DNA of 6,484 nucleotides from Bacteroidales bacterium (GTDB lineage Bacteria; Bacteroidota; Bacteroidia; Bacteroidales; UBA7960). Below are positions 1 to 6,258 of this stretch, piece after piece. The stretch spans positions 1-6,484 of the forward strand of contig SLPR01000152.1 of assembly GCA_007131895.1 (NCBI GenBank). The letters run 5' to 3'. A program made the position numbers and the translations under genes. Position 1 is the first letter of the stretch; each line of letters starts with the position of its first letter. A model generated the notes under the pieces. It was not told where the DNA came from. It was given only the letters and a program-made list of their open reading frames with translations, and ran no database searches.

Positions 1-333
1 GGATACCGCTTTACATACAATGTCATTGTTCAAAAGATTATTCACAACCATCTCGACCTTGATGAGCTGGTGTCAAAAGAGGTAAATTTCAAAAGCAAAC
101 TTATTGAATGGGCTCAAAAGGAGAAACGGGAGATTGAGTTTGAAGTTACCGAAGAGACTGAAAATACCAGGAAACTTAAGATTTATCATGTTAATTTACT
201 GATTGACCAGGTGGTGGTTGCACAAGGCAAGGACTTTTCCATTAAAAAAGCAGAGCAAACTGCAGCAGGCAAAGCGTGGGAAAAAATAGGAGCCTCTGGA
301 TTCACAGATGAAGGGGCTGACCTAAACCTTTAG
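1..333 (+). CDS. rnc: Ribonuclease III, C-terminal part (5' end outside window)
   Basis: Frame 1 is open from the first base to a TAG at 331-333, giving 110 residues of a protein that begins upstream. RNase III cleaves double-stranded RNA in rRNA processing and mRNA turnover, in the cytoplasm. The first ~25 residues (GYRFTYNVIVQKII...LDLDELV) resemble the last helices of the RNase III catalytic domain. Residues ~28-97 form a double-stranded-RNA-binding domain: an opening helix (NFKSKLIEWAQK), a beta region (IEFEVTEE...YHVNLLIDQVVVAQGKDFS), and the closing helix with the diagnostic KKAEQTAAGKAWEKI (KKxAxxxAA type). A short acidic tail follows. The catalytic signature lies upstream and cannot be checked. 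A GTG at 70 opens the same frame, but starting there would cut off the catalytic domain, so I read it as an internal valine. In many Bacteroidota rnc follows acpP and fabF, which fits a gene entering from the left edge. Confidence 0.93.
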   Translation, partial: GYRFTYNVIVQKIIHNHLDLDELVSKEVNFKSKLIEWAQKEKREIEFEVTEETENTRKLKIYHVNLLIDQVVVAQGKDFSIKKAEQTAAGKAWEKIGASGFTDEGADLNL

Positions 334-345
334 CAAAGAGGAAGC

Positions 346-1068
346 CTATTTCGTTTTTGCCGTGTCGAAAGTTTCATTTGCAAAATCCCTGATAATTTCC
401 TCAGTCTGGTTTAGCATTTCATCCTTAATGGTATAGAAACTTATTTCAGTTTCATAATTCTCTTCTATTGTTTTCATGCTGATTCTGATATCTCCTTCGG
501 CTATTACCCATGGTAACTCCAGAATTTTGCGCTTAAGACGTTTCTCAATATTCAGTGCTCCGTAGTGCTGGGGAATATGTATCTTAAATGACTGACTCTT
601 ACCCTGACCCTTTGCCGCTCTTTTGGTAATGCTTTGTCCCGTTATTCTGCTGTATGGCACGTTTACTCTTTCGCCTTCCGTACTGGTTATTTCCATAGAT
701 ATAAATCCTAAAGATGAAATCGTGCCCGAAAGGTTGTCTGTCTTTATCTTCAATCCTGGTTCCAGGTTGTTATCGGAGCGTAGCACTGCTCCTGATATGA
801 TGTCTCTTAAAACATACCAGCCCATGAGAAGAATAAGAACAATGGCTACGGTTGCTGAAATGAGCATATAGCCAGCCAAATCATGAAACCAGTAATGGAT
901 TGCCCAGAAAACATAAGCTGTCCAGAGCACAACTTCAATCCAGGGAAAAATACGCAAGATGTATGCCCGCAAATTTTTCTGGTGGGTGATAAGGGTGAGG
1001 AAATAGTTGGCTCCCCTGAGCAGCACTATCAGGGCAAGAGCAAAAATCACTGTGTAAAGTACCTTCAT
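346..1068 (-). CDS. Small MscS-family mechanosensitive ion channel
   Basis: This encodes a 240-residue membrane protein of the MscS family, whose members open under membrane tension to release ions and small solutes during hypo-osmotic shock. Three hydrophobic helices lie at about residues 2-25, 37-59 and 65-86. They are followed by the MscS beta domain at ~87-145: LRDIISGAVL, then LEPGLKIKTDNLSGTISSLG, then GERVNVPYSRITGQSI. These align with the E. coli MscS segment containing the AGxxVxxxxxxGxV and VIPNGKIIAGNI motifs. A mixed alpha/beta C-terminal part (~150-240) follows. The protein is shorter than E. coli MscS (286 residues). The pore helix lacks the Gly/Ala-rich packing pattern, and the usual VPN motif reads VPY. 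I chose the ATG at 1068 because it starts directly at the first helix after an A-rich leader; a GTG at 1101 would add 11 residues (MHTRLNLNNKD). The gene lies 14-47 bases downstream of the large transporter gene on the same strand, depending on the start, so it is probably co-transcribed. Family assignment is firm; the gated solute is unknown. Confidence 0.88.
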   Translation of the reverse strand: MKVLYTVIFALALIVLLRGANYFLTLITHQKNLRAYILRIFPWIEVVLWTAYVFWAIHYWFHDLAGYMLISATVAIVLILLMGWYVLRDIISGAVLRSDNNLEPGLKIKTDNLSGTISSLGFISMEITSTEGERVNVPYSRITGQSITKRAAKGQGKSQSFKIHIPQHYGALNIEKRLKRKILELPWVIAEGDIRISMKTIEENYETEISFYTIKDEMLNQTEEIIRDFANETFDTAKTK

Positions 1069-1115
1069 GTCTTTATTGTTTAGATTCAACCTGGTGTGCA
1101 CTCACTTGTCGCTAC

Positions 1116-4100
1116 TTACAGCAATTTCATTTCTTTGAGTTTGTAGGCCAGGGGTTGTTGTAAAGCCGGGTTTATGGCATAAATGCCCGGAAATTTTTCA
1201 ACCAGCAACCCGGATTGCCATAAGTTGAGGATTTGATTGTTAAGGGTTTCTTTGTCAGATTTAAGGGTTTCTGCAAGTTTGTCTACGCCCAGTCTGAGAT
1301 GGTAAATAAACTGAAGCAGGTAAAACACCTGTTCCCTGGTGAGTTTGTCTAGAAATTCGGGCTTTTGCGCTTTAGGTTTTTGCATGTAAATGGTTTTACC
1401 ACTAACCTTTTTGATGGAAGCGAGCCAAAGATTGATGGCCAGTCCCGGGTTTCCACCGCTAAGATCAAAATACCGGTTAAAGAGATTGGCAAAATCCCAT
1501 GCGCTCATACCGGATTCCTCTTTTTTATCCATATCAAAGCTCATTCCTCCTGCCTGGTGTCTGAGCATAATCAAGTCATGCAACTCTCTTGCGTCAAATC
1601 CTGAGCAGGTAACCGTAACTGTTGCCCATGATTGAATGTCGGTAAGTTTTTGAATGAGTCGCAGGGAGAAAATATTGACATTGATAATAAAGAGTGCATT
1701 TTGATGGTAATTTTTTACCAGGCTCAGCAGTTTTTCCACTACCTGGGTGCCATTGGTTTTTCTTTCCCACCACAACTCCAGATCATTGATGATAAATACT
1801 GTTGGACTGGTAAGTTCATGCATTGCATCTTCAATGGAATGATGATGAGAGTTCAGGGTTTTTAGCAAGGTGCTTTCAAAAAGCGATACATCAGCAGTAC
1901 ATTCACGGGGAGCTCTGATATTGTAAATGTTTTCTGCTGCAAAATTGCCTCTGGCAATATGCTTTGACAGGCTTGTTTTACCTGAGTTTCTGGGGCCACT
2001 AATGATGATGCAGCCAGGTTGCCCGTTGCGAAAGCGTTCAATGGCTTTCTCAGCCTGCGATATCTCATCCTTCATGCCTACCCAGAAATCTTCTCCTATT
2101 CCCGATTGACCTGAGAAAAGCTTGGAATAATAAAACGGGAGCTGGTTGACGATTTCCTGTTTGGGCGAATACATATCCAGCCATGAATATACCTCTTCAT
2201 TAGAAAAACTGGAGGTATTACCGGGTTTTTCCATTTTACCCATCCACAAAATGCTTTCACTTTTGGTATAAATCAACTTCACAAATTGTTGCTGAATGTT
2301 TTTTGCCATTCCTTTCTGCCAGTTCGACATCTGACCGTAAAGCTTTCTGTTTCTGCTCTCCTGTATTCTTTTACTGATACTTCCTGAGGTTTTGGCTATT
2401 ACAGCAGATGAAAGCGGAGCAAAAGTATTTTTCAGCCCCTGGGTAAAAGAATCTTCAAGGGCGGGCATTATGTTACCAATAATCTTTTCTTCGGTTTTAA
2501 GTTTTTCGGTAAAGTCTTCTGCAAGCTTATGCTTTTCTCTCTGATCCTGCAGGTCTGTATCTGCTTCATCATAAAGATTGAAATTGATTAGCCTGATATA
2601 GTCTTTTATTTTTGCAAGAGATTTTTCATAGGAGATAGATGCCTCCAGGTTTTGCTTTTTGATCAGGTCAATAAGTTCAGAGGCAATAGAGAATTCAACT
2701 GTTTTTCTTACACTGACAATTATCTCCTGGGCTTCTTCGAATTTTTTCTCTTCAAGGTTTTTTGAAAGATCATCTCCGGCAATGGATAAAACAATGGGCA
2801 ATTCAGAAAACAGAGCCGTAATTTCTTCAAATAGCCTGCTGTAATGTTCTTCCAGAGAAGGGATTTTAAACAGCGTTTTGTCCGGTTTTTTTGCCAATAC
2901 CCCATTGCTGCTAAACTCCTCAAGCATAGCTTGCAGTTGACGGGTAGGTTTGAGGAGGGAAGCAGTCAATTGATTGGTGAAATCCGTATTGTACTTCCTG
3001 ATTTTGGCCTCTATCCTGTTTTTTAGAGATTGAAGCAGGAAGTCCAGGTATATTTTATTGATAAACAGATTTGCATTGGTGTGCCAGATCTGCGGAAATT
3101 CTTTGATACCTTCAAGGAGTTCCGGATTTTTCCTGCAGACTTTTTCAAAGGGTTTGCTCATAAAGTTTGACCCCGGCCGCATAAGTATGTTGTTAAAGTT
3201 CTGCAGATCATTGAGTAATTCTGCTTCCATTGTCTTTCCAAGTTTGTTGGTAAAGTTCAGGTAGTTATCTGATGCGAGTGAAAGAGCGGCTTTAAAACGA
3301 TCTTTTTCCATCTGGATAATGGTTTTGAACCTGACACGGTCAAAGGAGGGAATTTTTCCTTTTTCTGCCAGTTCGTAAATACCTGAAAGCATGTTTCTTA
3401 TGGTTATAATATTGCCAAAACTTTGAAGGGCAAAATCCAGGTATAGTTGTTCTGTAAGTTCGAGCCTTTTGTGGTAAAGGTAATAGGCTGCTGCACGATG
3501 TACTTTGATTCTGTATGTCGCCGGCTTTCCGGTTATTCTTGCTTTTAGAAGTTTGCCGATTTTGAATAATCCGGTAACAAAAGAGTCTGCCTGGAGCAAC
3601 TTGTATTCTTTCCAGTCATATTTTATTCTAATATGTTGTGGCAATTCCTGCACATTTTTTTCCAGCAGATTAAAATACCTGAGAGAGCTGGATTGCAGGT
3701 CTTGTTTTTGGGAAACAATAACCTCCTGCCTGAAGTTTTTCAGCGTACTCTGCGCTCTGAAAGAGAAGTCGTTGAGAATTTTCAGGAATTCAGATCTAAT
3801 CAATGCAGGATCATCAGTCTGGCATGCTGTGTAAAGCTGGTCTGACGTTTTTTCTGTCAGATGAAGCAAATCCTGATGATAGTCCAGGGATTTGTCCAAA
3901 AGGCTTTCAAATCCATTTTTGAAAAAGTCTGCGGTGATATTCTCCAGGTTTTGAGCCGTTTTGAATACTTCATTGGCAATGATCTCCCGTTCAGCCAGAG
4001 AAAGGCTGGTAGTGATATTAAATGTGGGTTTTTGGGTCTCTTCCGGTTCGGTGATTCTGTCATCAAGGGGCCTGCTCACAACCGTGTGCTCATCAAAAAA

Positions 4101-6227
4101 AGTAGAGGCCGATATTACGAGGCTGCTTGGAAGACACTCTGTAAGCTGATTAATGTTTTCAAAGAAGTTTTCCTGTTTGTCGTCAAGTTCAATTATTGAG
4201 AGGTCCGTTTCTATTGATTCGGAGCGCATAATGTCGGTGGCAGGCAGTTTTTCAACACTATTGTTGATGATTTTTATCTCGGCCTTTATTCTTTTGTTTT
4301 CCAGTATCTGCTCAAGCAACTCGTAGTATTTTTCAGTAAGACTTGACTGGTTGTTGATGACCAGTATCCTGATCTGAGCCGTTCTCCAGCTTTGGGAGGA
4401 TGAAATAAACCTGAGCAATGTCAGTGCAAAGCTAATGTTTCGACCTTTTCCACTCCACCAGAGATCAATGCGGCGTTTTTTCCCAAAGTCAAATGTTTTG
4501 TCGTAGTTTAGGAAAATCTGGCTATAGTCAAGTTTTTTAAATTTTTTCACCATGTTGACAAAGACCTCTGGTTTTCTGCTGTTTCGTGGCCACCCCATCA
4601 GGATGGTATTGGGTTCAAAACCAGAAAAACCATAGATTTTGGCAATAGATTCCATCCCTTCATACACGTCGCGGCATACATGCTTGCGGGTGAAAACCCC
4701 TTTCCTCTCGGTAGCCTCTTCTTCAATGATTTGCTGCTCTTTGCTGAACAAGGTTTTTTCATCCCTGTTTTCTACCAGTTCAAAATTGGTAAAAACACCC
4801 AGCTTTCCTACCAGGGCTTTTGCCACATTGATAAGATAGGGGCGATGCTTGGCTCCGCCACTGAAAAGAATGATGTTGGGCCTCCAGTTGCGGGGTTCTT
4901 TGTTGCCCAGGGTAAGCTTGCTGAGCCCTGTTTTCACTATCGAAGCCCACACACTGTTCCAGGTATCTCCGGTTTGAAGGGTCAGCTCCTTGTTTTTCAA
5001 AAACAAGAACAAGCCCATCAGCAAAAGCGAAGCTCCAATCATGGCCACTATGTCCAGCTGTATCATCACCACAATGCAGGTTACGGCTCCGATGATACTT
5101 ATAAAACCCGGTATCCGGAATGATGGCCTGAAGTCGGTACCAGCCCAGCTTTCTATGGCATAGGTAATGTTCAAAAAACCATAGGTGATGATAAAAAATA
5201 TGGTGACAATACGGGCAATGACATTCAGTTCGCCGATAAGGATACCTGCCAGTGCTATAACAAAGGTAAATAGCAGTGCATTGCGGGGTTCGTTGGACAC
5301 TCCGTATCCTTTGCCCAGCCTTGCCGGAGTGATGCGGTCAATGGCAGTGGCCTGTAAAATCCGTGGAGCTCCTAAAATGCTGCCCAGGGCCGATGAAAGG
5401 GTGGCCCCCAGAATTCCTGCCAGTACCAGTTGTGGAACAAGGGATATATTGAATAGTACCGAACTGTCATTGACGAGCAAATCCCGGTCTACCATATAGG
5501 CAAAAAAGAAGGCCAGTCCGAGGTAGACCACCAATCCCACCAGCACTGACGCTATGGTACCTGTTGGGATGTTTTTGCGGGGATCTTTGAGATCGCCCGA
5601 CATGGAAACTCCTGCTTCGAATCCGGTTACTGCCGGAAAGAAAATGGCAAATAAGGTAATCCAGGGCAATGAACCGCTCATGGAGGCAAACAGGGGCTCA
5701 GAAGGGCCCTGGTTTCCTTGTCCGAAGAAAATGGATACCAGTGAAAGCACAAGTGCCGTAAGGATGATATACTGGGCTTTGATAGCCAGAGAGGTGCTTA
5801 TGAAAGTAAGAACGGTAAGCAGCAACAAAGCAATAGAGCCGGCAATCCGGATATTGTTGATGGTTACTTCAAACCCGAAATACCCCAGGAATACTTCAGC
5901 AAAACCAATGAGGTACAAGCTAATGCTGAAGGAAAGACCTGCAAAAAGTGCAAGGCCAAGGGTGCCCCCAATGGGCAATCCCAGGCTGCGTGAAATGATG
6001 TAGTAACTGCCGCCGGTTTCCACTTTTTTGTCGGTAGCGATGGAGGCCACACTTAACCCCGTGGTAAAGGAAATGATGTGGGCAACAACAATAATCCCTA
6101 TGGTAGCCCAAAGTCCGGCCTGGCCAACTATCCAGGGTAGCCTGAGGTACATGATAACACCAAGTATCGTAAGGAGGGAGGGGGTAAATACTCCGCTGAG
6201 TGCCCCGAATTTTTTTACTTTTGCCAT
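1116..6227 (-). CDS. SLC12-type cation-chloride cotransporter fused to helical region and AAA+/STAND-like ATPase
   Basis: This is one uninterrupted 1703-codon frame. Residues 1-412 are a 12-helix APC-fold domain with SLC12 hallmarks: TM1 LGVIMYLRLPWIVGQAG, TM3 LYLIGFAE, TM6 FFPAVTGFEAG followed by SGDLKDPRKNIPTGT, and TM8 ATLSSALGSILGAPRILQA. Residues ~447-710 match the SLC12 cytosolic domain: NIILFSGGAKHRPYLI, PNTILMGWP, RIDLWWSGKGRNISFALTLL, then TDLSIIEL and CLPSSLVIS. The family couples Cl- to Na+ and/or K+ transport. Beyond that come a linker (~711-745), a soluble helical region (~745-1330), a P-loop ATPase (Walker A GPRNSGKTS 1411-1419, Walker B FIINDLE 1478-1484) and a likely winged helix (~1626-1700). 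Family members I know of about 450-1200 residues end at or soon after the cytosolic domain. The ATG at 6227 is well supported: an in-frame TAA lies 21 bases upstream, and the next Met is inside TM1. It is first in a probable two-gene operon with the MscS-like channel. Transporter family is near certain; the role of the extension is unknown. Confidence 0.95.
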   Translation of the reverse strand: MAKVKKFGALSGVFTPSLLTILGVIMYLRLPWIVGQAGLWATIGIIVVAHIISFTTGLSVASIATDKKVETGGSYYIISRSLGLPIGGTLGLALFAGLSFSISLYLIGFAEVFLGYFGFEVTINNIRIAGSIALLLLTVLTFISTSLAIKAQYIILTALVLSLVSIFFGQGNQGPSEPLFASMSGSLPWITLFAIFFPAVTGFEAGVSMSGDLKDPRKNIPTGTIASVLVGLVVYLGLAFFFAYMVDRDLLVNDSSVLFNISLVPQLVLAGILGATLSSALGSILGAPRILQATAIDRITPARLGKGYGVSNEPRNALLFTFVIALAGILIGELNVIARIVTIFFIITYGFLNITYAIESWAGTDFRPSFRIPGFISIIGAVTCIVVMIQLDIVAMIGASLLLMGLFLFLKNKELTLQTGDTWNSVWASIVKTGLSKLTLGNKEPRNWRPNIILFSGGAKHRPYLINVAKALVGKLGVFTNFELVENRDEKTLFSKEQQIIEEEATERKGVFTRKHVCRDVYEGMESIAKIYGFSGFEPNTILMGWPRNSRKPEVFVNMVKKFKKLDYSQIFLNYDKTFDFGKKRRIDLWWSGKGRNISFALTLLRFISSSQSWRTAQIRILVINNQSSLTEKYYELLEQILENKRIKAEIKIINNSVEKLPATDIMRSESIETDLSIIELDDKQENFFENINQLTECLPSSLVISASTFFDEHTVVSRPLDDRITEPEETQKPTFNITTSLSLAEREIIANEVFKTAQNLENITADFFKNGFESLLDKSLDYHQDLLHLTEKTSDQLYTACQTDDPALIRSEFLKILNDFSFRAQSTLKNFRQEVIVSQKQDLQSSSLRYFNLLEKNVQELPQHIRIKYDWKEYKLLQADSFVTGLFKIGKLLKARITGKPATYRIKVHRAAAYYLYHKRLELTEQLYLDFALQSFGNIITIRNMLSGIYELAEKGKIPSFDRVRFKTIIQMEKDRFKAALSLASDNYLNFTNKLGKTMEAELLNDLQNFNNILMRPGSNFMSKPFEKVCRKNPELLEGIKEFPQIWHTNANLFINKIYLDFLLQSLKNRIEAKIRKYNTDFTNQLTASLLKPTRQLQAMLEEFSSNGVLAKKPDKTLFKIPSLEEHYSRLFEEITALFSELPIVLSIAGDDLSKNLEEKKFEEAQEIIVSVRKTVEFSIASELIDLIKKQNLEASISYEKSLAKIKDYIRLINFNLYDEADTDLQDQREKHKLAEDFTEKLKTEEKIIGNIMPALEDSFTQGLKNTFAPLSSAVIAKTSGSISKRIQESRNRKLYGQMSNWQKGMAKNIQQQFVKLIYTKSESILWMGKMEKPGNTSSFSNEEVYSWLDMYSPKQEIVNQLPFYYSKLFSGQSGIGEDFWVGMKDEISQAEKAIERFRNGQPGCIIISGPRNSGKTSLSKHIARGNFAAENIYNIRAPRECTADVSLFESTLLKTLNSHHHSIEDAMHELTSPTVFIINDLELWWERKTNGTQVVEKLLSLVKNYHQNALFIINVNIFSLRLIQKLTDIQSWATVTVTCSGFDARELHDLIMLRHQAGGMSFDMDKKEESGMSAWDFANLFNRYFDLSGGNPGLAINLWLASIKKVSGKTIYMQKPKAQKPEFLDKLTREQVFYLLQFIYHLRLGVDKLAETLKSDKETLNNQILNLWQSGLLVEKFPGIYAINPALQQPLAYKLKEMKLL
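1128..2060 (-). other. Domain: P-loop ATPase of AAA+/STAND type with C-terminal winged helix (residues ~1390-1700)
   Basis: Walker A is G1411-PRNS-G1416-K1417-T1418, preceded by the hydrophobic strand CIIIS. Walker B is FIIND1482-L-E1484. A sensor-1-like strand ALFIINVN (1511-1518) follows at the expected spacing. FDARELHDLIMLRHQ (1544-1558) resembles the lid entry helix of Orc1/Cdc6-like AAA+ and STAND proteins, and SGGNPGLAINLW (1590-1601) resembles their sensor-2 GGNPR motif, with Gly where Arg is usual. Residues ~1626-1700 (LTREQVFYLLQFIYHL..., NQILNLWQSGLLVEK, GIYAINPALQ) have the helix-helix-helix-wing pattern of a winged-helix domain. ATP binding is well supported; hydrolysis is likely because D1482 and E1484 are intact. 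Confidence 0.85.
2238..3995 (-). other. Domain: unidentified soluble helical region (residues ~745-1330)
   Basis: About 590 residues, rich in Lys, Glu, Leu, Phe and Asn and spaced in the heptad-like manner of amphipathic helices. There is no hydrophobic stretch long enough to cross a membrane and no motif I recognise. It joins the cotransporter to the ATPase and contains a partial internal duplication (residues 928-939 and 1059-1070). By architecture it could be a scaffold, dimerisation arm or sensor region; that is inference from position only. Confidence 0.7.
3018..3446 (-). repeat. Divergent internal protein repeat in the helical region (two units 131 residues apart)
   Basis: LYLDFALQSFGN (residues 928-939, bases 3411-3446) and IYLDFLLQSLKN (residues 1059-1070, bases 3018-3053) share 8 of 12 identical residues, and the remaining differences are mostly conservative. 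The DNA shares TATACCTGGA at the core. Similarity fades quickly outside the core by eye, so this is either an old duplication of a ~130-residue helical unit or a short recurring helix motif. Confidence 0.5.
4098..4889 (-). other. Domain: SLC12 cytosolic C-terminal domain (residues ~447-710)
   Basis: The segment begins RPNIILFSGGAKHRPYLI, equivalent to the conserved block after the last helix in SLC12 proteins. It contains PNTILMGWP (family: PNTLVLGF), RIDLWWSGKGRN followed by ALTLLRF (family: IDVWWL...G.L.LLL) and IRILVINNQ (family: RVF block). It ends with TDLSIIELDD and LTECLPSSLVISAS, which match the second alpha/beta half of the domain (family: ADLVLVGLP, LTEGLPPVLLV). In eukaryotic members this domain mediates dimerisation and regulation. 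Its presence shows that the cotransporter part is complete before the extension begins. Confidence 0.85.
4992..6227 (-). other. Domain: SLC12/APC 12-helix transport domain (residues 1-412)
   Basis: Hydrophobic segments lie at approximately 13-37, 40-62, 85-115, 128-146, 150-168, 187-208, 224-246, 264-290, 316-332, 334-356, 375-391 and 393-411. That is 12 helices, which places both termini in the cytoplasm as in characterised SLC12 proteins. By motif alignment with NKCC1 (numbering from memory, zebrafish protein), the K+-site residues Tyr305, Pro417 and Thr420 correspond to Y105, P198 and T201. The Na+-site residues Ala535, Ser538 and Ser539 correspond to A275, S278 and S279. The TM1 residues Asn220 and Trp222 are replaced by T20 and L22. 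Y235 in TM7 matches the position of a chloride-site tyrosine. Confidence 0.9.
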
Positions 6228-6238
6228 GGACCTGTGAT

Positions 6239-6254
6239 TTTGGGTTTACCCAAA
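6239..6254. repeat. Perfect 7-bp inverted repeat at the cotransporter promoter
   Basis: TTTGGGT (6239-6245) and ACCCAAA (6248-6254) are perfect reverse complements separated by two bases. The right arm overlaps the candidate -7 element, and the left arm covers the expected transcription start and leader. It could be an operator for a dimeric regulator or a small hairpin at the mRNA 5' end; chance cannot be excluded for one 16-base site. Confidence 0.4.
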
Positions 6255-6258
6255 GATA
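6251..6258 (-). promoter_or_regulatory. Candidate Bacteroidota-type -7 promoter element for the cotransporter operon
   Basis: The minus strand reads TATCTTTG, a full match to the TAnnTTTG -7 consensus of the Bacteroidota housekeeping sigma factor. It lies 23 bases upstream of the ATG at 6227, implying a short leader of roughly 15-20 bases. I see no clear -33 TTG/TTTG at the usual ~20-base spacing, so the call is moderate. Confidence 0.45.

Noticed and set aside
1069..1101. GTG start at 1101 for the channel gene
   Set aside because: It adds a polar 11-residue leader without a better ribosome-binding site; the ATG at 1068 begins directly at the first helix. Not excluded.
3505..3834. Plus-strand open frame of 109 codons, and a 112-codon one at 3861-4199
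   Set aside because: Both are shadows inside the large gene and have no coding character of their own.
4680..5123. Long plus-strand open frame (147 codons)
   Set aside because: It lies antisense inside the cotransporter gene, whose frame shows clear SLC12 motifs here; its translation has no recognisable domain and no start-region support.
5554..6003. Long plus-strand open frame (149 codons)
   Set aside because: Antisense to the transmembrane domain; the translation is Pro/Ser/Arg-rich and looks like the complement of hydrophobic helices.
1116..6227. The giant gene as an artefact of two genes joined by a sequencing error
   Set aside because: The frame is open for 1703 codons, and the junction around residue 710-745 shows a normal linker with no frame change or alternative start with a promoter. 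Comparison with relatives would settle it.
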